In this document: positions 8,110 through 14,867 of the stretch, in pieces
Position numbering within the stretch: position 1 is the stretch's first letter
Layout of the letters: each line of letters opens with the position of its first letter
Source of the DNA: CAYQCE01 sp964415885
GTDB lineage: Bacteria; Zixibacteria; MSB-5A5; JAABVY01; JAHJOQ01
Assembly (NCBI GenBank): GCA_964415885.1
Contig: CAYQCE010000049.1
Coordinates: forward strand, 1-29,050
DNA length: 29,050 nt
Direction: 5' to 3'
Position numbers and translations under genes: made by a program
Notes under the pieces: model-generated
Told to the model about the DNA's origin: nothing
Databases searched by the model: none
The model's input: the letters and a program-made list of their open reading frames with translations, nothing else

Positions 8110-8189
8110 GAGCCTGTCCTCTGGGTGCGGGAAACACGGGATCCGCTCAAGACCCTAAATGCCAACACAGAAACATCTTTGGATTTGCT

Positions 8190-9449
8190 ATGAGACTTAT
8201 CATAACTCTGCTTATGGTAGCCTTCCTGACACTGCCGGGATTCGCTGCCAGGATTCTGATACCGATGGACGAAGTCCAGACAGATCATCTCAAAGCCTAC
8301 GGCGTGGCCTACTGGTGTCTCGAGCAGGGATACAAGGTCGAGTGGCTTCTCAATTTCCGAGCGGGGAGTTTCCTGACCGACGCTCGCGCCAATACGGAGA
8401 ACATCTGCCTGCTTAGAGGAGTGGATTACGAGATCGTCCCGGATGGCCGGATTTCGGAAATCTACTCGGTGATCGAACAGGAGAACATGGAGGTCGTTGA
8501 GCTGGAAAAGGCCCCGGCTGTCGCGATCTACACCCCGCCGAACAAAGAGCCTTGGGATGATGCAGTGACTCTGGCTCTCGAATATGCCGATATACCGTAC
8601 GAGACGATCTGGGATGAGGACGTGCTCCTGGGTGAGCTCGAGAACTACGACTGGCTCCATCTCCACCACGAGGATTTCACCGGGCAGTACGGCAAATTTT
8701 ATGCTGCCTATCATAACACAACGTGGTATCAGCAGGAGCAGGCTACAAACGAGATGACCGCGCGGTCACTCGGATTCTCCAAGGTGTCCGAGCTCAAGCT
8801 CGCGGTGGCGAGAACTGTCAAGGACTATATATCACGCGGCGGATTCTTGTTCGCGATGTGCTCCGCTCCGGAGACAATGGATATAGCGCTTGCGGCATGG
8901 AACACCGATATCGTGCCTAAAGAATATGACGGAGACGCGGTCGATCCGGATTGCATTCAGAAGCTCGATTATTCCGAATGTCTCGCGTTCGAGAATTTCA
9001 CTCCGGAACTGAACGCGTATGAGTATCGCCACTCCGACATAGACACATACCCGGAGCGACGGATGTACGCTCCCACGCCGGACGCTGACTTCTTCCAGCT
9101 ATTCGATTTCTCGGCGAAACTTGATCCGGTTCCCACGATGCTCGTGCAGTGCCATGTCGGAACGGTTGCCGGCTTCATGGGTCAGTCGACGGGAATGAGG
9201 AAATCACTGCTGAAGAGTTTCGTCACGATCCTGGGTGAAATCGACGGACAGGATGAGGTTCGTTATGTGCACGGCAACTACGGCAAGGGTACGTTTACCT
9301 TTCTCTCGGGGCATGATCCGGAAGACTATCAGCATTTCATCGGTGATCCACCTACTGACTTGAGCTTGCACAGAAACTCGCCCGGCTACAGATTGATACT
9401 GAACAACATTCTCTTCCCGGCCGCGCGACAGAAGGAAAGAAAAACATAA
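8190..9449 (+). CDS. Secreted class I amidotransferase-like protein of unknown function
   Basis: The 419-residue product starts with a signal peptide (MRLIITLLMVAFLTLPGFA, cut near residue 19), so it acts outside the cytoplasm. The mature start, ARILIPMDEVQTDHLKAYGVAYWCLEQG, and the following WLLNFRAGSFL resemble a family widespread in Bacteroidetes that databases often label 'asparagine synthetase B'. I recall no synthetase motif in it and see none here. A segment from about residue 200 (VKDYISRGGFLFAMCSAPETMDIAL) and the late GKGTFTFLSGHDPEDYQHFIG resemble ThuA/class I glutamine-amidotransferase-like folds, with Cys in FAMCSAP a possible nucleophile. The promoter at 8082 and a weak TTGGA before the ATG support this start. 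It stands alone, and its substrate is unknown. Confidence 0.6.
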   Translation: MRLIITLLMVAFLTLPGFAARILIPMDEVQTDHLKAYGVAYWCLEQGYKVEWLLNFRAGSFLTDARANTENICLLRGVDYEIVPDGRISEIYSVIEQENMEVVELEKAPAVAIYTPPNKEPWDDAVTLALEYADIPYETIWDEDVLLGELENYDWLHLHHEDFTGQYGKFYAAYHNTTWYQQEQATNEMTARSLGFSKVSELKLAVARTVKDYISRGGFLFAMCSAPETMDIALAAWNTDIVPKEYDGDAVDPDCIQKLDYSECLAFENFTPELNAYEYRHSDIDTYPERRMYAPTPDADFFQLFDFSAKLDPVPTMLVQCHVGTVAGFMGQSTGMRKSLLKSFVTILGEIDGQDEVRYVHGNYGKGTFTFLSGHDPEDYQHFIGDPPTDLSLHRNSPGYRLILNNILFPAARQKERKT

Positions 9450-9474
9450 TGATTGATGAAATCGTCGAATTTAG

Positions 9475-9492
9475 CTTGCGTTTTTTCGCAAG
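9475..9492 (+). other. Short stem-loop after the secreted-protein gene
   Basis: CTTGCG and CGCAAG pair perfectly around a T6 loop. It lies 25 bases after the stop codon at 9449. The U-run is in the loop, not after the stem, so termination is doubtful. It may mark the 3' end of the transcript. Confidence 0.35.
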
Positions 9493-9542
9493 ATGCATAT
9501 TTATCAAATCCGTTCATCTGAACAAACCAAGGGCATGCGATT

Positions 9543-9556
9543 TCGACCGGGGTCGA
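9543..9556. promoter_or_regulatory. Palindrome just before the XPF-like gene
   Basis: TCGACC and GGTCGA form perfect 6-bp arms with two bases between. The palindrome ends 7 bases before the AAGGAG ribosome site of the nuclease gene, so it could be an operator or a small hairpin that affects ribosome access. It does not match any LexA box I know. Confidence 0.35.
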
Positions 9557-9578
9557 CGGACAACAAGGAGTACCCACT

Positions 9579-10235
9579 GTGTTTGGACCTAATCTGACAA
9601 TCATTGCGTCAATACATGAAAAGGCCGGTCCGGTCGTGAAACACCTGGAAAAACTGGGCCTTCAAATCAGATACGCCAATCTAAAGATGGGCGATTTTCT
9701 GCTCTCAGGAACGACCGCTATCGAGAGAAAGGACTCTAAGGAGTTTATAGAATCGATCGAAGACAAGTCGATTTTCCGACAACTTATCGATTTCAAGAGA
9801 GAGTTCTCGAGTCCGTTGTATGTCATCGAAGGCTGCAATCTGTACGCTCAGAAGAATGTGAACGCCACCAAGATTCGTTCCGCGATTTCGTATATCACAA
9901 TACTGAATCACATTCCGGTGATCTTCAGCCAGGATCCGAAAGACTCCGCAGAATATATCTACATGATCTCGCGCCAGGCTCAGCATGGACTCACGTTCAA
10001 TCCGCTTGCCGACAAGAAGAAACAGAAGTTCTCCGAGGACTCCGATGCACAGTTGGCAGTAATCGAAACTCTGCCCGACATCGGAACTGCCATCGCGATG
10101 GCCATGCTCAAGGAATTCGGTACTCTGAAGGGCCTATTCAACGCGTCCAAGAAGAAGCTGACGCAGGTTGACGGCATAGGCGAGAAACGCGCGGAAAAGC
10201 TGCTCGAGTTCATTAACAAGCGCTACGATCAGTAG
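9579..10235 (+). CDS. XPF/ERCC4-type structure-specific nuclease with tandem helix-hairpin-helix domain
   Basis: The 218-residue protein has the layout of short archaeal XPF nucleases. An ERCC4 nuclease domain (about residues 6-140) carries GDFLLSGTTAIERKDSKEF, with Gly38, Asp39 and Glu49-Arg50-Lys51. A C-terminal (HhH)2 domain (about 160-214) contains LPDIGTAIAMAMLKEFG and VDGIGEKRAEKLLEFI. Such enzymes cut branched or flap DNA on the 3' flap side during repair. The family pattern GD-n-ERK-xxx-D ends in Glu55 instead of Asp. The N-terminal 'VDxRE' element reads ASIHE, so one conserved acidic residue is missing; activity may therefore be altered. It starts with GTG at 9579, preceded by AAGGAG (9565-9570). 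No other recombination gene is beside it. Domain assignment is firm; the biological substrate is inferred. Confidence 0.87.
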   Translation: MFGPNLTIIASIHEKAGPVVKHLEKLGLQIRYANLKMGDFLLSGTTAIERKDSKEFIESIEDKSIFRQLIDFKREFSSPLYVIEGCNLYAQKNVNATKIRSAISYITILNHIPVIFSQDPKDSAEYIYMISRQAQHGLTFNPLADKKKQKFSEDSDAQLAVIETLPDIGTAIAMAMLKEFGTLKGLFNASKKKLTQVDGIGEKRAEKLLEFINKRYDQ

Positions 10236-10343
10236 CTCAACCCACGGGACCAGAGTTGGCTCCGCACGCATTTGCAGACCACCTGGGTAATCTCTCGAAC
10301 ACATAGACTGCAAGCCGGGATTCAGCTGTCGGTCAAAAACTCC

Positions 10344-10373
10344 TTGACAAACAATGAGAACTTTGTTCATTGT
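10344..10373 (+). promoter_or_regulatory. Putative nuo promoter overlapped by an inverted repeat
   Basis: A perfect -35 box TTGACA lies at 10344-10349. The best -10 candidate at 16-17 bases is poor (TTCATT, 10366-10371), as in promoters that need an activator. An inverted repeat, ACAATGA (10351-10357) and TCATTGT (10367-10373) with 9 bases between, fills the spacer and the -10 site. Its centre GAACTTTGT is repeated 44 bases downstream inside the Rex/CRP-like site. Confidence 0.45.
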
Positions 10374-10397
10374 CAGTTCAATTGTTCGGGGTTCCGT

Positions 10398-10415
10398 TTG
10401 TGAACTTTGTCACAA
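10398..10415. promoter_or_regulatory. Rex- or CRP-type operator upstream of nuoA
   Basis: TTGTGAACTTTGTCACAA has perfect 6-bp arms TTGTGA and TCACAA around six bases. It matches the published Rex operator form TTGTGA-N6-TCACAA (with one deviation in the inner pair) and also the CRP core TGTGA-N6-TCACA. It lies 27 bases before the nuoA ATG and downstream of the putative -35 box, a position that fits repression better than activation. Rex represses respiratory genes, including nuo in some bacteria, when NADH is low. No rex or crp gene is in the window. Confidence 0.6.
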
Positions 10416-10442
10416 TTCGACGAGTCTGAAGGCTGAGACATT

Positions 10443-10802
10443 ATGCTGCTTGAACATTACGGAACAGTCGGTATATTCCTCGTCGTCTCCATCGGCTTCG
10501 TTTTGGTCACCTTCTTCATGGCAAAACTGCTGAGGCCGCAGCGGCCAACCAGGGGTCAGTTGCAACCGTACGAATGCGGCGAACCTACGGTCGGGCCATC
10601 CTGGATACAATACAACGTTCGCTACTACGTTTTCGCGCTCCTATTCGTAATCTTTGATGTAGAGGTTGTATTCATTATTCCGTGGGCTGTGGTATTCAAG
10701 CAACTCGGATTATTCGCATTGATCGAAATGCTGATCTTTTTGGCGATTCTAATTTTCGGGCTCCTCTACGCCTGGAAGAAAGGTGTACTCAAATGGGTGT
10801 AG
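10443..10802 (+). CDS. nuoA: NADH-quinone oxidoreductase subunit A
   Basis: First gene of the complex I operon. NuoA is a small membrane subunit of three helices whose first loop lines the quinone site. This 119-residue protein shows three hydrophobic segments (about residues 9-29, 60-82 and 87-110). The loop contains the conserved QPYECGEP motif with its redox-exposed Cys, followed by the diagnostic FALLFVIFDVEVVFIIPWA. Length is normal. The ATG is preceded by AAGG at 10429-10432. The coding end overlaps the nuoB start by ten bases, a sign of coupled translation. Regulation is probably through the palindromes at 10351-10415. Confidence 0.95.
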   Translation: MLLEHYGTVGIFLVVSIGFVLVTFFMAKLLRPQRPTRGQLQPYECGEPTVGPSWIQYNVRYYVFALLFVIFDVEVVFIIPWAVVFKQLGLFALIEMLIFLAILIFGLLYAWKKGVLKWV

Positions 10803-11317
10803 CATCAAAGTTGCCCGTGTTCTTCGAACAGGTGCCCGGTGGAGGTATAATCACGACCCAACTTGAGAGTGTTCTCAACTGGGGGCGGGCGTCATCTCTT
10901 TGGTATATGCTGTTTGGACTGGCCTGCTGCGCAATCGAGATGATGTGCGCGGGAGCGTCAAGATACGATTTCGACAGACTGGGCATGATATTCAGAGCAT
11001 CCCCTCGTCAATCGGACCTGATGTTTGTTGCGGGGACGGTTACACACAAGATGGCGCCACGCGTCAAACTGCTCTACGAGCAGATGTCATCTCCGAAATA
11101 TGTGATTGCGATGGGTGGATGCGCAACGCGCGGAGGCCCCTTCTACTACGATTCATATGCGGTACTGAAAGGTATCGACAGGGTAATCCCGGTCGATGTT
11201 TACATTCCCGGATGTCCTCCGAGGCCGGAATCATTGATGGAAGGCTGCCTCAAGCTGATGGAGAAGGTCAAGAAGGAAAAGCTCTCCGACTGGAGCAGGG
11301 ATGTCAAACTCGGTTAA
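10793..11317 (+). CDS. nuoB: NADH-quinone oxidoreductase subunit B (cluster N2 subunit)
   Basis: NuoB carries the terminal [4Fe-4S] cluster N2 that hands electrons to quinone. The 174-residue protein has the four N2 ligands: tandem Cys45-Cys46 in GLACCAIEMM, Cys110 in AMGGCATRGG and Cys141 in YIPGCPPRPE. The RYDFDRLGM segment near the quinone site is also present. I placed the start at the ATG at 10793, inside the end of nuoA. An upstream ATG at 10682 would add 37 residues encoded out of frame within nuoA that have no similarity to the family. The 3' end overlaps nuoC by 17 bases. Confidence 0.96.
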   Translation: MGVASKLPVFFEQVPGGGIITTQLESVLNWGRASSLWYMLFGLACCAIEMMCAGASRYDFDRLGMIFRASPRQSDLMFVAGTVTHKMAPRVKLLYEQMSSPKYVIAMGGCATRGGPFYYDSYAVLKGIDRVIPVDVYIPGCPPRPESLMEGCLKLMEKVKKEKLSDWSRDVKLG

Positions 11318-11771
11318 TATCGAAGCGATAACATCGAAGTTCCCGGGCAAGATCGAGAAGATCGAGCTTCAGCCCGCTCAGGACGCTGTCCTCGTCGACA
11401 AGTCGATCATCCGGGACTTTATGAAGTTCCTGAAAGAGGACAAAGAGCTCGCCTTCGACTATCTCTACTGCCTCTCTGCAGTAGACTGGGAGGAGTATCT
11501 CGAGTTAGTCTATCATATCAATTCGACAGTAAAGCACCACAAGCTCGTGGTGAAAGTCAAGCTCCCGAGCGAAAACCCGGTCATCGATACGATCTGCGAC
11601 ATATATCGCGCCGCAGACTGGTACGAACGGGAAATCTGGGAGCTTTTCGGAATAGATGTCAGAAACCATCCCGATCTCAGGCAGCTTCTACTGCCGGACA
11701 ACTGGGATGAGGGGCCGCCTATGCGGAAAGGCTGGACCGGTTCAGATTTCATAATCATGCCGGAGCCGTAG
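11301..11771 (+). CDS. nuoC: NADH-quinone oxidoreductase subunit C
   Basis: NuoC is the 30-kDa-type hydrophilic subunit of the connecting module. The 156-residue protein has the family signature near the C-terminus: IYRAADWYEREIWELFGIDVRNHP, then LRQLLLPDNWDEGPPMRKGW. It ends soon after, without the long tail seen in some bacteria. It is a separate gene, not the NuoCD fusion found in enterobacteria. The ATG lies within the last codons of nuoB, consistent with coupling. Confidence 0.95.
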   Translation: MSNSVNIEAITSKFPGKIEKIELQPAQDAVLVDKSIIRDFMKFLKEDKELAFDYLYCLSAVDWEEYLELVYHINSTVKHHKLVVKVKLPSENPVIDTICDIYRAADWYEREIWELFGIDVRNHPDLRQLLLPDNWDEGPPMRKGWTGSDFIIMPEP

Positions 11772-11792
11772 GCGACTCTGTTGCGGGAGAGA

Positions 11793-12950
11793 ATGGAAGA
11801 AGAGAAGGTTGCGCGTCAGATAGCGGAGACCAAAGGAATCTCGCTCGATTCCGGTTTCCCTACAGAAGAATTCATGGTCAACATGGGGCCGCAGCATCCG
11901 TCCACTCACGGGGTCTGCCGCCTGCTGCTCTCTATGGACGGTGAGAACGTCAAGACCGTTCAGCCGCACATCGGATATCTCCACAGAGCAATAGAGAAGA
12001 TCTGCGAGAACCGCACGTACGCTCAGATTGTGCCGTTCATGGACCGGTTCGAGTATGTGACCTCCATGGCCTGCGACTGGGTCTACTGCCTCGCTGTCGA
12101 AAAGATATCCAACATCGAGGTTTCCGAGAGATCGGAATACATACGAGTGATAATGGTCGAGCTGAACCGTATCGCGTCTCATCTGATCTTCCTCGGCACA
12201 TTCGGGCTCGACCTGGGAGCGGTAACCCCGTTCCTCTACTGCCTGCGCGAGCGCGAGTGGATTATGGACCTCTACGAGGCCACCTGCGGACAAAGACTTC
12301 TCTATAATTACATCAGAATCGGCGGCGTCTCGAAAGACCTGCCCGTCGGTTTCGAGAAAAAGTGCATCGAGTTTATCGACTATTTCGAGCCGATGATCGA
12401 CGACTACGAGGAACTGTTGACCTACAACCCGATCTTCCTGACTCGAACCAAAAATATCGGGGTTCTTTCCAAAGAGAAAGCTATCAACTACGCCTGCTCG
12501 GGGCCCGTTCTGCGTGGAAGCGGCGTGCAGTGGGATCTCCGTGTCGATGACCCGTACGGCGTCTATGACAAATTCGATTTCGAGATTCCGACCGGCACGG
12601 TCGGCGATACATGGGACAGATACATTGTCAGAATCCGTGAAATGAGACAGTCTGCACGGATAGTCCGCCAGGCCGTGGAAGGATTGCCGGAGGGTGAGTG
12701 TGTGGCGAAATCCAAGCCGACATTCAAGGCTCCGGAGGGCGAGTATTTCCAGAGACTTGAATCGGCGCGAGGCGAGATGGGCTGTTACATCATCAGCCGC
12801 GGTGAGAAGAAGCCGTGGCGTGTAAAACTACGCGGTGCATCCTTCAATCATCTGATGGCGCTTCCAGAGATTTGCGAGGGAATCAAGATCGCCGATATGG
12901 TCGCGATATTCGCCTCTTTCGATGCGGTGATGCCGGAGGTTGACAGGTAA
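11793..12950 (+). CDS. nuoD: NADH-quinone oxidoreductase subunit D
   Basis: NuoD (49-kDa subunit) forms the quinone pocket with NuoB and is related to the large subunit of NiFe hydrogenases. Motifs seen: NMGPQHPSTHGVCRLLL at the N-terminus with the quinone-site His, HIGYLHRAIEKI, then LRGSGVQWDLR, and the closing FNHLMALPEICEGIKIADMVAIFASFDAVMPEVDR. The hydrogenase Ni ligands are absent, as expected. I chose the ATG at 11793 (385 residues). A TTG at 11781 would add four residues and lacks a close ribosome site; the GGGAG before the ATG is only three bases away, so the start is not certain. The stop codon overlaps nuoH by one base (TAATG). Confidence 0.94.
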   Translation: MEEEKVARQIAETKGISLDSGFPTEEFMVNMGPQHPSTHGVCRLLLSMDGENVKTVQPHIGYLHRAIEKICENRTYAQIVPFMDRFEYVTSMACDWVYCLAVEKISNIEVSERSEYIRVIMVELNRIASHLIFLGTFGLDLGAVTPFLYCLREREWIMDLYEATCGQRLLYNYIRIGGVSKDLPVGFEKKCIEFIDYFEPMIDDYEELLTYNPIFLTRTKNIGVLSKEKAINYACSGPVLRGSGVQWDLRVDDPYGVYDKFDFEIPTGTVGDTWDRYIVRIREMRQSARIVRQAVEGLPEGECVAKSKPTFKAPEGEYFQRLESARGEMGCYIISRGEKKPWRVKLRGASFNHLMALPEICEGIKIADMVAIFASFDAVMPEVDR

Positions 12951-13987
12951 TGGAGCTGTACAGGCTTTTCGATTATGTTGACTCCCAGATCGAGAAGATC
13001 GGGCTGCCGGCTTTCTGGGAATTTCTGGTCGACAACTTGCTCGTCGCGGCTGTTCTGCTTGGGCTCCTTTCGGTTATGGCGCTTTTCCTCGTCTGGTGGG
13101 AGCGTAAGGTTTCCGCGCATATGCAGGACCGACTCGGTCCGATGAGAGTGGGATGGCACGGAACGCTCCAGACTCTCGCGGATGGTCTCAAACTGCTGCA
13201 GAAAGAAGACATAACGCCGGCGGGCGTTGACAAAGCGGTCTTCTTCTGGGCGCCGGTAGTCATATTCGCAACCACTTTCCTCGCGTATGTCCCGATTCCG
13301 TGGGGCGAGGAACTGATTCCCGCAGATCTGAATATCGGGATTCTCTACATAATCGCAATCACAACCTTCACGGTCATCGCTCTCTTGATGGCCGGCTGGG
13401 GCTCGAACAATAAATGGGCGCTTCTCGGCGGAATGCGCTCCGCGGCGCAGATCATCTCCTACGAGGTGCCTCTGACTCTATCCATAATAGGTGTGCTTAT
13501 ATTCGCTGAGTCTCTGTCGATGCAGTCGATCGTCAAGTCACAGGCCGGCTTCTTCGACTGGTACATTTTCCGGCAGCCACTCGGATTTCTGATATTTATC
13601 GTGGCGGCTACAGCCGAGGTCAACCGTACGCCGTTCGACCTTCCCGAGGCCGAGCAGGAGCTCGTTGCCGGGTTCAACGTCGAGTATTCAGGCATGAAGT
13701 TCGCGATGTTCTTCCTCGCGGAGTTCCTGAACATGTTCACGGCGTCGGCTATCGCGGTAACTCTATTCTTCGGCGGTTGGAACGGTCCACTGCTTCCGTC
13801 CTGGATGTGGTTCCTCATCAAGACGCTGGCGATCGTCTTTGTCCTGATGTGGTTCCGCTGGACCTATCCGCGTCTCAGAGTCGACCACCTGATGGAGTTT
13901 GCATGGAAATGGCTCCTGCCCCTCGCGTTCCTGAATCTGATATTGACCGGATTCGGCGTATATCTCTGGCAGGCGCTTGTTGGATAA
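12950..13987 (+). CDS. nuoH: NADH-quinone oxidoreductase subunit H
   Basis: NuoH joins the peripheral and membrane arms and contributes to the quinone channel. The 345-residue protein is strongly hydrophobic with about eight helices. It holds the conserved WWERKVSAHMQDRLGPMRVG loop after the first helix, and TAEVNRTPFDLPEAEQELV followed by GFNVEYSGMKFAMFFLAEF, the acidic loop next to the quinone chamber. Length is standard. Its ATG shares a base with the nuoD stop. Confidence 0.96.
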   Translation: MELYRLFDYVDSQIEKIGLPAFWEFLVDNLLVAAVLLGLLSVMALFLVWWERKVSAHMQDRLGPMRVGWHGTLQTLADGLKLLQKEDITPAGVDKAVFFWAPVVIFATTFLAYVPIPWGEELIPADLNIGILYIIAITTFTVIALLMAGWGSNNKWALLGGMRSAAQIISYEVPLTLSIIGVLIFAESLSMQSIVKSQAGFFDWYIFRQPLGFLIFIVAATAEVNRTPFDLPEAEQELVAGFNVEYSGMKFAMFFLAEFLNMFTASAIAVTLFFGGWNGPLLPSWMWFLIKTLAIVFVLMWFRWTYPRLRVDHLMEFAWKWLLPLAFLNLILTGFGVYLWQALVG

Positions 13988-13990
13988 ATA

Positions 13991-14851
13991 ATGGGAATAG
14001 TCAAAGACTTCATAAGCGGAATATATAACCTCCTTCTCGGGTTGAAGGTAACCAGTAAGCGTTTGCCGGAGAAGGCAGTGACTCTCCAGTACCCGGAGGA
14101 GCGCTGGGAGATGCCAGAGCGATCTCGCGGCATCGTAGTGCTTCTCTCGGACAAGGAGACCGGCGAGCTTAACTGCACTGCGTGCATGCTCTGCATGCGA
14201 GCGTGTCCGACCGCCGCGATCCAGATAGAACGCGACAAGAACGAGAATAATAAGTGGTACGCCAAATCGTTCACGGTCGACAACACAATCTGCTGTTTCT
14301 GCGGTCTGTGCGAAGATGCGTGCAATTTCGACGCAATCAAGCTCGCAACCAAATACGAACACTCGGTCTACGATCAGTCGGAGCTGGTGTGGGATATCCG
14401 TCGCCTGCAGGAAATGGGACGGGACGTTCCCTACACTCCGAAACGGGTCAAGAAGAAAAGTGCGGCGGCAAAGAAGACCGCGGCTACACCGAGTCAGAAA
14501 CCCGCGCCGAAACCGGTCGAGGGCGCAGAGCAGAAAGCTCAGGAGAAAGCTGCTCCGACCGAAAAACCGCAGCATGAGCAGGCCGCTACCGAGAGGATGG
14601 AGTCTCGCAAGGGTGAATTGAAGAATAAGCCGGATGATAAGCCGGCGGAAAATTCGGAACAGAAATCGGAAGAAAAGAAAGAGCCCGAAAAGCCGGATGA
14701 TAAGCCTGGCGTCGAGAAGAAACCGGAATCGACTGAATCCATCGAGTCTGACAGGGAGACGCCGAAGGCTGCCGGCGAGGATAAAGGCGAGGATAAATCG
14801 GACGACAGCTCTGAGAAGTCAGAGCAGGACGACAAGAAAGACGGGAAGTGA
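13991..14851 (+). CDS. nuoI: NADH-quinone oxidoreductase subunit I with a long charged C-terminal tail
   Basis: NuoI holds clusters N6a and N6b, which feed electrons to N2. Two ferredoxin motifs are visible: Cys62, 65, 68 and 72 in CTACMLCMRACP, and Cys101, 104, 107 and 111 in CCFCGLCEDACN. The proline usually following the last cysteine is Asn here. The conserved part ends near residue 150. The remaining roughly 135 residues are almost wholly Lys, Glu, Asp, Pro, Ala and Ser, with no predicted fold, and contain a duplicated KPDDKP unit. Typical NuoI has 130-220 residues, so at 286 this is unusually long. The reading frame is uninterrupted and nuoJ follows normally, so a sequencing frameshift is unlikely. 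The tail would face the cytoplasm on the peripheral arm. Confidence 0.93.
   Translation: MGIVKDFISGIYNLLLGLKVTSKRLPEKAVTLQYPEERWEMPERSRGIVVLLSDKETGELNCTACMLCMRACPTAAIQIERDKNENNKWYAKSFTVDNTICCFCGLCEDACNFDAIKLATKYEHSVYDQSELVWDIRRLQEMGRDVPYTPKRVKKKSAAAKKTAATPSQKPAPKPVEGAEQKAQEKAAPTEKPQHEQAATERMESRKGELKNKPDDKPAENSEQKSEEKKEPEKPDDKPGVEKKPESTESIESDRETPKAAGEDKGEDKSDDSSEKSEQDDKKDGK
14627..14706 (+). repeat. 17-bp direct repeat inside the nuoI tail
   Basis: AAGCCGGATGATAAGCC occurs at 14627-14643 and again at 14690-14706. The copies are 63 bases (21 codons) apart and in the same frame, and both encode KPDDKP. This suggests that the charged tail grew by in-frame duplication. Confidence 0.7.
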
Positions 14852-14867
14852 GATAGAGGCATAGATT

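Larger units (their letters stand above)
7678..8189. other. 512-bp intergenic region between divergent genes
   Basis: This is the only long gene-free stretch. It separates the minus-strand ATPase from the plus-strand secreted protein. It contains an inverted repeat at 7731-7753, a tandem TGGAAC motif near 7985-8000, a TTGACA/TATACT promoter at 8082-8109 and a bulged hairpin at 8123-8155. The middle part (about 7780-7980) shows no RNA gene or convincing small reading frame that I can support. Confidence 0.6.

Noticed and set aside
8143..8155. CAAGACC-like 3' end of a riboswitch before the secreted-protein gene
   Set aside because: Only a short fragment matches and the 5' half of any known class is missing.
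8010..8714. Open frame of 234 codons on the minus strand across the promoter and start of the secreted-protein gene
   Set aside because: It overlaps a strong promoter and a signal-peptide gene, and its residues look like complement-strand translation.
10682..10792. Upstream extension of nuoB by 37 residues
   Set aside because: The added residues are translated from nuoA in another frame and do not resemble NuoB N-termini; the ATG at 10793 fits.
13763..14575. Open frame of 270 codons on the minus strand opposite nuoH and nuoI
   Set aside because: It lies wholly opposite two well-recognised complex I genes; its composition is that of a shadow frame.
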